A stretch of DNA of 64,000 bases, taken from assembly GCF_044464525.1 (NCBI RefSeq), contig NZ_JBIQLE010000002.1, positions 62,001-126,000 on the forward strand, in the 5' to 3' direction. The translations under genes and the position numbers were made by a program. Below are positions 26,031 through 33,573 of this stretch, piece by piece; within the stretch, counting starts at the first letter, position 1; each line of letters starts with the position of its first letter. The stretch comes from Pusillimonas sp044464525. GTDB lineage: Bacteria > Pseudomonadota > Gammaproteobacteria > Burkholderiales > Burkholderiaceae_B. The notes under the pieces were generated by a model. It was not told the origin of the DNA and did not search any database. It was given only the letters and a program-made list of their open reading frames with translations.

Positions 26031-26688
26031 GGTTGACACCAGCGCCGGAATGGGCGCGTTCGGGATGCAGGACGATGGGGATGGCGTGCTCGCAAACGGG
26101 CCCGCATCGTTTGACGACGGCGACGTGCAAGCCATGAAAGGCGGGGCTTAGGCCAAGCCTTAACGGAGCAGCGCAAGGCTGGCGGCTTTCGGCCGATGAA
26201 CGCAGCATGATGAGCAGGGTGTCGCTTTGCCGGGCGGCCACGTGCAAGCGCCGCAGATCTTGAGGCTGGGCGCCGGACGCCCAGCAAAGCAGGGCGGCGC
26301 AGGCATTGTGGCGAAGGGCCTGCTCGCAGGCCCAAAGCGTATCGTGGAGGGAATTGCTTTGGACCCAGAAGACATTGTGGTGGCGCAAGCCCCAATTGGC
26401 CCAGCACTGGGCATGCACCGCATAGGGCGGCCGGATGAACATAATGCTTCGCTCGCCGCCTAATTGGGCCAGGGCCGGACGCAGCAAGGCGATTTCACCG
26501 ATGCCCGGACGCTCGAGGGTGAGTTCGACCAAAGACCCTATGGGCCAGCCTTGGCCCGGCAGCTCGGTATCAAGCTGGGCAAAACCAGTGGAAAGCGCGG
26601 GGCGCTGCGCCCTGGCAAGCTGGGAGCCTTTCCAGAGACCGGGATGAATGCGCTCGGGGTGGCGAAGCAGTGAAGAAGATGGCTTCAT
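25960..26688 (-). CDS. imuA: ImuA, RecA-like mutagenesis accessory protein
   Basis: A 242-residue SulA/RecA-related protein, first gene of imuA-imuB-dnaE2. Characteristic segments are LSTGFAQLDTELPGQGWPIGSLVEL and GEIALLRPALAQL (shortened P-loop region), and FIRPPYAVHAQCWANWGL. ImuA modulates RecA and interacts with ImuB. The ATG at 26688 is used; a TTG four codons upstream would sit almost on the promoter. Its 3' end overlaps imuB by 71 bases. A perfect LexA box lies 15 bases upstream of the ATG. Confidence 0.9.
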   Translation of the reverse strand: MKPSSSLLRHPERIHPGLWKGSQLARAQRPALSTGFAQLDTELPGQGWPIGSLVELTLERPGIGEIALLRPALAQLGGERSIMFIRPPYAVHAQCWANWGLRHHNVFWVQSNSLHDTLWACEQALRHNACAALLCWASGAQPQDLRRLHVAARQSDTLLIMLRSSAESRQPCAAPLRLGLSPAFHGLHVAVVKRCGPVCEHAIPIVLHPERAHSGAGVNHVSLDQSLSALSQPRRRFSSMEH

Positions 26689-26702
26689 AGGTGGCTTCAA
26701 TA

Positions 26703-26718
26703 CTGTATTTATATACAG
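26703..26718 (-). promoter_or_regulatory. LexA (SOS) box of imuA-imuB-dnaE2
   Basis: CTGT at 26703-26706, eight AT-only bases and ACAG at 26715-26718 give a perfect CTGT-N8-ACAG SOS box, extended to TACTGT...ACAGTA. On the minus strand it covers a plausible promoter: -35 TTCACC at 26731-26736 and -10 TATAAA at 26708-26713 with a 17-base spacer. LexA binding would block the -10. Confidence 0.93.
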
Positions 26719-26826
26719 TATATCTTACCGGGTGAAGGCTTTTCCGACCTGATCCTGGGTTTGTCACAAAAGATTTAACTGCTAACCTACACCTATGTTC
26801 CAAGCATACGGCGTATAACGATTTTC

Positions 26827-27576
26827 ATGACTACATCTTCAGGCTCCAAAGAGCCGCCTCCGATGCCCCTGATCTACGTGCCCGCACAAGGCGCTCCCAA
26901 ACAGCTTTTCGTTCTCCTTCACGATGATGCTTCCTCACCGGGGCAGTTAAGCCATCTGGCTCAATCCATCAAACAGGCGTTTCCTCAAAGCATGGTCGTA
27001 TTGCCCTATGCACCATTGCAAACGACCGAAGATGTTCGCCACTGGTTCGACCAAAACGGCCTGACTGAAGAAAATTATGTGGAGCGGGTTCGGGCGGCTT
27101 TGCCGGGGCTGGTCTCACTTATACAGCGCCTTCAAAGGCAATACCAATTCGAAGGAGAGCACACCGCCCTGGCAGGCTTTGGCCAAGGCGCCACCATTGC
27201 GCTCGAGGCTGTCCATGCACAGCTCGACCTGGCCGGGCGGGTACTGGCATTTTCGGGCAGCTACGCAAAACTGCCCGACATGGCTCCGCCGGCCACCACA
27301 CTGCATTTTCTGCACGGCGAAGAAGACCCCATCGTGCCTGTCGATTTCATGCATGAAACCCACAAACATATGGCCGAAATTCAAGGCGACGCCACCCTGG
27401 ACATTGCTTCGCGAATAGGCCACGAACTGCACGACGCCCTGGTCAGGCAGGCCATCTACAGATTGCAAACCTGTGTTCCGCTACGAAGCTGGAAAAGCGC
27501 CCTGGGTGAGTTGCGTAACGAGCCTGAAGGGATCGATCTTCAAGACCTTGATCCGCCTAACCCGACACTGCATTGA
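26827..27576 (+). CDS. YpfH-like alpha/beta-hydrolase lacking the nucleophile serine
   Basis: A 249-residue carboxylesterase/phospholipase-type hydrolase. The nucleophile elbow, normally GFSQG, reads GFGQG, with Gly119 (codon GGC) in place of Ser. The oxyanion-loop HG near residue 32 is also changed (LLHDDASSPGQL). Acid and base positions seem kept (GEEDP, Asp167; GHELHD, His199 or His202). It is therefore probably not a classical serine esterase; it may be a binding protein or a degraded enzyme, although the frame is intact. It starts at ATG 26827 without a strong ribosome site and overlaps the convergent NRDE gene by 20 bases. Confidence 0.8.
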   Translation: MTTSSGSKEPPPMPLIYVPAQGAPKQLFVLLHDDASSPGQLSHLAQSIKQAFPQSMVVLPYAPLQTTEDVRHWFDQNGLTEENYVERVRAALPGLVSLIQRLQRQYQFEGEHTALAGFGQGATIALEAVHAQLDLAGRVLAFSGSYAKLPDMAPPATTLHFLHGEEDPIVPVDFMHETHKHMAEIQGDATLDIASRIGHELHDALVRQAIYRLQTCVPLRSWKSALGELRNEPEGIDLQDLDPPNPTLH

Positions 27577-28333
27577 ACGGCCAGTCGTGGCGTTCGGCGG
27601 CCGTGCCTTGGCGATCGTAGGTAATTTCGCTGAAAAAACCGCGGCCTGCCGCGTCGATGGCCACCACAGTGGAGCAGCGCGTGCCGTACTCAGGGCTGAT
27701 GATGAAAGGGCTGCTGAGCAAACGTTCGCGCTCCAGAGTCAAGCCGGTGCTGGGCAGCGCATCGTCCTGGGCAACGGTCTGGTCCTTCAGGATGTCAAAA
27801 ATCGGGGTCAACGTTATTGGAATGTTTTCCAGGGGGTAGTTGTCCAACCGTTCTTTCAGGCGCTGCGTCTTGGGCCAGGCTGTGTTCAATAAATGGTTCG
27901 ACAGCACATGACGTCCGGGCCCCAGTTTCATGGCTTGACCGCCCTCGTGCCGATTGCCGATGTAAAAGGCCTGCTTCAGGTCGCCCACGATAAGGTTGAA
28001 ACCGTTGTAGCGATCGCCTTGCAGGGCAACTGATTCGGCGTAAACGCTGGGTTTTTCCTTGCCTTGCAGGAAATCGGCGACCAGTGCTCCGCGCGAGGCG
28101 GCCTGGGGATCGTAGGCCATGTCTCGGTAATTGGTCAGCAGCGCGAATCGGCCTTGCCGGGTGACGCCCAGCCAAGTGCCTCCGGCGATATTGTCGATGC
28201 CGGCCAGCAGGTGGGGATGAGTCGGCCAAGGGGCCGCAGCAGTGGCGGGACGGGCGTGGAACTCGTCGCGGTTGGCTGCAATGAACAAAGGCCAGTCGGG
28301 ATGAGCGCCGATAGCCAGATAGGCGATGCACAT
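27557..28333 (-). CDS. NRDE/TANGO2-family protein
   Basis: A 258-residue member of the NRDE (TANGO2) family. It begins with Met-Cys (MCIAYLAIGAHPDWPLFIAANRDEFHARP), the Cys2 and NRDE motif being family marks. GGTWLGVTRQGRFALLTNYRD follows, with an internal Asn/Arg pair. The Cys2 start suggests an N-terminal nucleophile arrangement. TANGO2 proteins have been linked to heme or lipid handling in eukaryotes; the bacterial role is not settled. It converges with the esterase-like gene, sharing 20 bases. Confidence 0.88.
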   Translation of the reverse strand: MCIAYLAIGAHPDWPLFIAANRDEFHARPATAAAPWPTHPHLLAGIDNIAGGTWLGVTRQGRFALLTNYRDMAYDPQAASRGALVADFLQGKEKPSVYAESVALQGDRYNGFNLIVGDLKQAFYIGNRHEGGQAMKLGPGRHVLSNHLLNTAWPKTQRLKERLDNYPLENIPITLTPIFDILKDQTVAQDDALPSTGLTLERERLLSSPFIISPEYGTRCSTVVAIDAAGRGFFSEITYDRQGTAAERHDWPFNAVSG

Positions 28334-28417
28334 GAAAAATCGACGAACAAAAAATATGCCTTGTAGCTTAACGCATTTGGACGGGCGGGGCGGCCACGTG
28401 CCGCCGGCTACGCGACG

Positions 28418-29449
28418 CTACAGCATGGCCAGGTTGGTTTCGTTCTCGACGAAATTGCGCAAGCGGACCGCATCGCCTATGCGTGAATAACTTCCGCTTG
28501 CATTAAGCAGCACGATGGCCAGATCGCGGCCGCCGATGCGGGCGACCATGACCAGGCATTGCCCGGCCTCGTTGATGAAGCCGGTCTTGGAAAGCTGGAT
28601 GTTCCAATTGTCGTTTTTGACCAGTCGATTAGTATTGTTGTATTTGAGCGTGTGCCCTTTGTTGATGGTGACCTGATAGCTTTCATCGGTAGAGTAGCGC
28701 TGGATGAGCGGTTCTTGTGCAGTTGCCCGCAACAGCTTGACCAGATCGCGCGGGGTCGAAACATTAAGCTCGGACAAGCCGGTTGGCTCGACAAAGTGCG
28801 TGTTGCGCATGCCCAGCGCACGCGCCTTGTCGTTCATGGCGCGCACAAACGCAGGCATCCCGCCGGGGTAGTGGCGGCCCAATGCGTTGGCGGCCCGGTT
28901 TTCGGAGGACATCAACGCAAGGTGCAACATGTCGGCGCGGCTAAGCTTGCTGCCGACACGAAGACGCGAGCGTGAATGGCGCATGCGATCGACGTCGGCA
29001 TCGATGATGGTAAGCGTTTCGTCCATGGGCAAGCCGGCCTCGGCCACCACCAATGCCGTCATGAGCTTGGATATGGAAGCGATGGGACGGGCCTGGTCGC
29101 TATTCTGGTCATACAGCACGGTCGAGCTGGACAGGTCTTGCACGAAAGCCACTTCAGAGTGCAACTGGGCAAGCCGTACGCCGGCCGATGATGGCGGCGC
29201 GTGCCGAGGCGCTGCGGGTGCGGTTTCTAGCCGACTTTGACGTAAAGCCACCTGAATGACGCCGCCTTGGGCTGAGCCGGCCAGCGCATGGTTTTTTCGT
29301 GGGGCAAGGGTTGTCGCCTGCGAACTGGAAACAGCTTGCATTTGAACCGAACCGGCCTGTTGAGCCCAAGCCCCGTTCGAAGCGAATACGCCGGCAAATA
29401 GCAGGGCGGCCAGGGAGCAAAACAAGGGTTGGCGAAGGGCGATGGGCAT
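28418..29449 (-). CDS. pbpG: PBP7-type D-alanyl-D-alanine endopeptidase
   Basis: A 343-residue periplasmic serine peptidase that cuts DD-crosslinks in peptidoglycan. It has a Sec signal peptide (residues 1-29, GAWA) and a low-complexity linker to about residue 90. The three penicillin-binding motifs are present: SISK (Ser125-Lys128), SEN (Ser182-Asn184) and KTG (288-290). Length and motif spacing fit PBP7/PbpG rather than DacA. It lacks the C-terminal amphipathic anchor of carboxypeptidases. Its upstream 254-base gap is AT-rich. Confidence 0.9.
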   Translation of the reverse strand: MPIALRQPLFCSLAALLFAGVFASNGAWAQQAGSVQMQAVSSSQATTLAPRKNHALAGSAQGGVIQVALRQSRLETAPAAPRHAPPSSAGVRLAQLHSEVAFVQDLSSSTVLYDQNSDQARPIASISKLMTALVVAEAGLPMDETLTIIDADVDRMRHSRSRLRVGSKLSRADMLHLALMSSENRAANALGRHYPGGMPAFVRAMNDKARALGMRNTHFVEPTGLSELNVSTPRDLVKLLRATAQEPLIQRYSTDESYQVTINKGHTLKYNNTNRLVKNDNWNIQLSKTGFINEAGQCLVMVARIGGRDLAIVLLNASGSYSRIGDAVRLRNFVENETNLAML

Positions 29450-29703
29450 GGCGATCCAGTCTGGGGAAAACTGAAATCGATATTATCAGAAAACTTGGAA
29501 ATTACCAATATATTTATAGAGTTACATTCATAAGTTAAAGCGGTTTTGTATGTTGCCCATGTATCAGGGTCATGACGTCCATCCCCAGCTTGTCGCCAAG
29601 CATGAAAGAAACGTAATTGTGCAACTGTTCGTGCTGTGAACCAGGGGTTCCGCGGCACTTCACCCGTACAATATCGCCCACACTGTTTACTTTTGGACAC
29701 CAT
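29450..29703. promoter_or_regulatory. Divergent upstream region of pbpG and the nucleosidase gene
   Basis: 254 bases between two divergent genes, so both promoters should lie here. The pbpG-proximal part (about 29470-29540) is AT-rich and carries a small inverted repeat, TTGG-N6-CCAA. No unambiguous -35/-10 pair or coding sequence is seen. Confidence 0.35.
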
Positions 29704-30651
29704 ATGACGGACTGGCCATTCCTTTACGCCCGCCGCATCGGCGCCATCGGGGCGCTGGCCCTTATCATGATGGCGGCGTGGTGGGGCTCCGGGGCGCAAG
29801 CCTCCGTACGCATCGATGAAACCACCCGCGTCGCGATCATCTCGGCCTTCGAACCCGAGCTGCTTGTATTACGAGGCTCGCTTCAAGATGCGGAAAGCCA
29901 TTCGATCAACGGCGTGGAATTCCTGACCGGCGCATTGCAGGACAAGCCAGTGGTGCTTTTTCTAAGCGGGGTCAGCATGACCAATGCCGCCATGAACACT
30001 CAATTGGCGCTGGATCGTTTCAAGATCAGCCACATCATATTCAGCGGCGTTGCGGGCGGCGTAAACCCCGAACTGCATATCGGCGACGTCACTGTGGTGG
30101 AACGCTGGGGGCAGTACCTGGAAACTGTGGCGGTACTCGAGGTTGAGCCGGGACGATACGACGCGATGGGCGTGGGCGGTGAAGTGGATGCGCCGGGTTT
30201 CGGCATGTTCTTCACGCGGCCCGTCATGGTTAGAAGCGCTGCTCAACCCGCGCTGCACGAAAAGTTCTGGTTCGACAGCGACCCGGGCCTGCTTGATGTG
30301 GCGCGGCGTATTCAAAGTGTCGAGCTGACAAATTGCGACGCCAAGGGGCAATGCCTTTCGCATCGGCCTTCGCTTGTCATCGGCGGCAATGGTGTGTCGG
30401 GACCGGTATTCGTCGACAATGCGCAACTGCGCGAGCATCTGCACAGTGCTTTCCAGGCCAATGTCGTTGACATGGAAAGCGCCGCCTGCGCCATGGTGGC
30501 TTACAGCAATGGCGTTCCGTTTATCGCTTTTCGCTCGCTCAGCGACCTGGCCGGCGGCGGCGACGGCGCCGAAGAAGTCCACACCTTTTTGAACCTGGCG
30601 GCCGAGAACTCCACCCGCGTATTGATGGCTTTTTTGAAAGCATGGCAATAA
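29704..30651 (+). CDS. Exported MTA/SAH nucleosidase-like protein
   Basis: A 315-residue nucleoside phosphorylase-fold protein. Core residues of 5'-methylthioadenosine/S-adenosylhomocysteine nucleosidases are present: AIISAFEPELLVL (catalytic Glu), FSGVAGGVN, VVDMESAACAMVA (Met-Glu binding ribose) and FRSLSDLAGG (catalytic Asp). Unlike the cytoplasmic enzyme it has a Sec signal peptide (residues 1-33, ending AQA) and an insert with a CDAKGQC pair that could form a disulfide, so it should act in the periplasm. ATG 29704 is chosen to start the signal peptide. The substrate outside the cytoplasm is unknown. Confidence 0.82.
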   Translation: MTDWPFLYARRIGAIGALALIMMAAWWGSGAQASVRIDETTRVAIISAFEPELLVLRGSLQDAESHSINGVEFLTGALQDKPVVLFLSGVSMTNAAMNTQLALDRFKISHIIFSGVAGGVNPELHIGDVTVVERWGQYLETVAVLEVEPGRYDAMGVGGEVDAPGFGMFFTRPVMVRSAAQPALHEKFWFDSDPGLLDVARRIQSVELTNCDAKGQCLSHRPSLVIGGNGVSGPVFVDNAQLREHLHSAFQANVVDMESAACAMVAYSNGVPFIAFRSLSDLAGGGDGAEEVHTFLNLAAENSTRVLMAFLKAWQ

Positions 30652-30659
30652 GGCAGACT

Positions 30660-31235
30660 GTGAACCCAGACGAAACCTCGGCGCAACGCCTGATCAAGCA
30701 ATTCAACCTGCAAGCCCACCCCGAGGGCGGCTATTACCGCGAAACCTATCGCAGCCCCTTGGGCGTGATGGCGGATGCAGGCCGGCGCAGCGCCTCCACC
30801 GCCATTTACTACATGCTCGAGTCTGGCGACCATTCCGCTTGGCACCGCATTGCTTCCGACGAGCTGTGGCATTTTTATACGGGGTCTGCCTTGAACGTTT
30901 ACGTTCTGGACGATGAAAAGGGGTTGGTCACGCACCGCCTGGGCGACCCTCTGCGCGACCCTGCCTGCACATTCCAGGCGGTTGTGCCGGCGGGTTGCTG
31001 GTTTGCGGCCCAGTTGGCATCAAACGCATGCCGACCCGCCGCAGCGCGTTTGAAAACCAAGGGCTCAGGCCCGTCTGCCGCCGATGCGCAGAGCAGCAGC
31101 TTTGCTTTGGTGGGCTGTACGGTGGCGCCCGGATTCGAATTCAGCGAGTTCGAAATGGCCGACACGTGCGTCTTGATCGAGCAGTATCCCGCTCATGCCG
31201 GCCTGATAGCGCGACTGGCTCCTATTCAACGCTGA
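30660..31235 (+). CDS. Cupin-superfamily DUF985 protein
   Basis: A 191-residue protein with the DUF985 pattern: LIKQFNLQAHPEGGYYRETY, STAIYYMLESGDHSAWHRI, SDELWHFYTGSAL, and VPAGCWFAAQL. This single cupin barrel is found in many bacteria without a proven role. The GTG at 30660 has AAGG six bases upstream; an ATG at 30642, overlapping the previous gene, is possible and adds six residues. A 25-residue polar insert near residue 130 is unusual for the family. It follows the nucleosidase gene closely and may be co-transcribed. The 3' end overlaps the convergent helicase gene by 14 bases. Confidence 0.82.
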   Translation: MNPDETSAQRLIKQFNLQAHPEGGYYRETYRSPLGVMADAGRRSASTAIYYMLESGDHSAWHRIASDELWHFYTGSALNVYVLDDEKGLVTHRLGDPLRDPACTFQAVVPAGCWFAAQLASNACRPAAARLKTKGSGPSAADAQSSSFALVGCTVAPGFEFSEFEMADTCVLIEQYPAHAGLIARLAPIQR

Positions 31236-33573
31236 GCATTGCAGGAAAAGCACGCGTCGGCCCTTCATTTGTGCGCAAAGAAGCGGCTGCCTCTTCGGCC
31301 TTCACATGCTCGATACACCACCACGACGGCAACAGCCGGCGTACCACCGGCCGCTTGTAGCGATCGTCCATCAAATACACCACGCCCTCGTCTTGCGGGG
31401 TGCGTATGATGCGTCCCGCGGCTTGCACCACCTTGCGCAGGCCCGGATACAGGTAGGTGTAATCTTGGCCGCGTCCCGCAAAGCAGGTGTTCAGACATTG
31501 CTTTAAAGCTTCGTTGACGGGGTTGACCTGGGGCAGCCCCAGAGTGGCAATGAAGGCGCCGATCAGACGCTCGCCGGGCAGGTCTATCCCCTCGGCAAAG
31601 ACGCCGCCCAGCACGGCAAAGCCGATGCCTCGGCCGGAACTGTCGAAACGCGCAAGAAAACCCGCTCTGGCGGCGGGGCTCATATCGCGGGACTGAGTCC
31701 ACGTGGGTATGTCGGGATGATTGGCGTCAAGGGTGGCGGCCAGACGGTGCAAATAATCAAAGCTGCCGGCAAACACCAAATAGTTGCCGGGCTTGCGTGC
31801 ATATTGGGCGGCGATGATCCGTGTCATGGGTTCAAGGGAAGCGTCCCGGTCGGCCCAACGCGTGGAGATGTCACCAATGATGCGTACTTGAAGCTGTTCG
31901 GAGCTGAATGGGGTGTCTACCTCGACCCAGGCCGTCGAATCGGGCAGGCCGAGCACGTCTGCATAGAACTCCCAAGGTTGGAGGGTGGCCGAGAACAGCA
32001 CACAAGCGTGCGAGGTTTCAAAGCGCGGCTTCAAGTAGGGCGCGGGCATGACATTGCGAATGACGCATTCCGAAGATGGCGCCTTGGCTTCACTGCCCTT
32101 GGAAATCGAGGTTTCGAATACAGAGTGCGGCCCAAAGCTTTCTGCCATGCGTAAAAAATGCAGCACGCCGAAGTAAAAGCGCAACGCCTCGTCATGCGCT
32201 GATTCCTCGAGCTTTTCAAGTTGCTCGGAAAGCGCGCCTGCCACCTGTTTCAGCGCTTGGAGAAAGGGTTGCGCCGGTGTGTTGTGGTGCCGGTAGGGTT
32301 CGGCTTGACCATCAAGCAACACCGTCCAGGCATCTTCAAGTTCGTCCAGCATGCCATGCAGGCCGGCCGTGGCGCGCGAAAGGCTTTTAAGGTCATTCAG
32401 CCGCAACGCAGCGGTGTACATGGCGCGTGCGCGCTCGACGAGATTATGGGCTTCGTCGACCAATACAGCAATGCGCCATTGCTGGGTTTCGGCCTGAGCG
32501 TGCAAGGTGGCGCCCACATCAAAGTAATAGTTGTAGTCGCCTATGACAACGTCGCACCATGGCACAAGCTCCATCGCCAGGTGATAGGGGCAAACCAGGT
32601 GCTCGAGAGCGATACGCCGCAGCGCCGCGCGGTCAAGCAGGCCGGCTTGCACCGCGGACGCCCGCGCTGCGCCCAAACGATCATAAAAGCCCTTGGCCAG
32701 CGGGCAACTCTGGCCGTGGCAATGCTTGTCGGGGTGCTCACAAGCCTGTTCGCGGGAGGCCAGCTCAATGACGCGCAAAGACTTGGTTCCCGTCTTCCGG
32801 ATCACTCGAGCGGCATGCAGCGCAACCTCGCGCCCCGGGGTCTTGGCAGTGAGGAAGAAGAGCTTGTCCAGGCCCTTTCCCGGGTCCTTGGGCGGCATGG
32901 CTTTAAGAGCCGGGAACAGTGTGCCCATGGTCTTGCCGATGCCGGTGGGAGCCTGTATTGCTTGATGGGCGCCGTCGCGCAAGCCGCGGTATACCGCTTT
33001 GGCCAGGGTGCGCTGGCCATCACGAAAACCTTCGAAAGGCAGGCGAAGCGCCAGCAAGGCCTCATCGCGCGCTTCGCGGTGACGCAGTTCCTGCTCGGCC
33101 CAGGCCACGAAGTTGTCGCACAGCGCACTGAAATGCTGCTCGAGTTCGAGGGCGCTGCGGGATTCGCTGCGCACGGTCTCTCGCCCGGAGGTGATGTTGA
33201 AATACACCAGGGCCAGGTCGATGGTGTCGAGCCCCAGTTTCCGGCACATGAGGTGGCCATAGACGCGCACTTGCGCCCAGTGCAGCCCGCTTTGGCTTGC
33301 CGGCATGTCGCGTAAGCGGCCTCGATAGGTTTTTATTTCTTCGAGCCGACGGGCGTCAGGATCGAAGCCGTCGGCGCGCCCGCGCACCGAAAGCGGCCCC
33401 AGGTGCCCCTGAAGCGTGACTTCCTTTTGGTAATTGGCGGCACGGTGGCTCATGACGATGCGGTGGCCTGCCACCCCTTCCTGACCGCTGGGCGCCAGAT
33501 GAAAGCGTAAATCGAGATCGCCGCGGCGTGCTGCGAACTCGCACAAGGTTCTTACAGAGACGGCGTAATTCAT
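31222..33573 (-). CDS. PD-(D/E)XK nuclease - XPD/DinG-type Fe-S helicase fusion
   Basis: A 783-residue DNA repair enzyme. The N-terminal domain (about residues 20-135) looks like a Cas4/RecB-type nuclease, with GRADGF (Asp68) and EEIKTYRG (Glu79, Lys81). The helicase follows: Walker A APTGIGKT (208-215), four cysteines of an XPD-type Fe-S cluster (Cys278, 285, 290, 328) and DEAH at 373-376, then motifs V-VI ending QAAGRIIRTPQDEG. It should be a 5'-3' superfamily 2 helicase. Its start overlaps the FAN1 stop by four bases (ATGA), so the two are translated together under one LexA box. The nuclease metal ligands are inferred. Confidence 0.88.
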   Translation of the reverse strand: MNYAVSVRTLCEFAARRGDLDLRFHLAPSGQEGVAGHRIVMSHRAANYQKEVTLQGHLGPLSVRGRADGFDPDARRLEEIKTYRGRLRDMPASQSGLHWAQVRVYGHLMCRKLGLDTIDLALVYFNITSGRETVRSESRSALELEQHFSALCDNFVAWAEQELRHREARDEALLALRLPFEGFRDGQRTLAKAVYRGLRDGAHQAIQAPTGIGKTMGTLFPALKAMPPKDPGKGLDKLFFLTAKTPGREVALHAARVIRKTGTKSLRVIELASREQACEHPDKHCHGQSCPLAKGFYDRLGAARASAVQAGLLDRAALRRIALEHLVCPYHLAMELVPWCDVVIGDYNYYFDVGATLHAQAETQQWRIAVLVDEAHNLVERARAMYTAALRLNDLKSLSRATAGLHGMLDELEDAWTVLLDGQAEPYRHHNTPAQPFLQALKQVAGALSEQLEKLEESAHDEALRFYFGVLHFLRMAESFGPHSVFETSISKGSEAKAPSSECVIRNVMPAPYLKPRFETSHACVLFSATLQPWEFYADVLGLPDSTAWVEVDTPFSSEQLQVRIIGDISTRWADRDASLEPMTRIIAAQYARKPGNYLVFAGSFDYLHRLAATLDANHPDIPTWTQSRDMSPAARAGFLARFDSSGRGIGFAVLGGVFAEGIDLPGERLIGAFIATLGLPQVNPVNEALKQCLNTCFAGRGQDYTYLYPGLRKVVQAAGRIIRTPQDEGVVYLMDDRYKRPVVRRLLPSWWCIEHVKAEEAAASLRTNEGPTRAFPAMLSVE

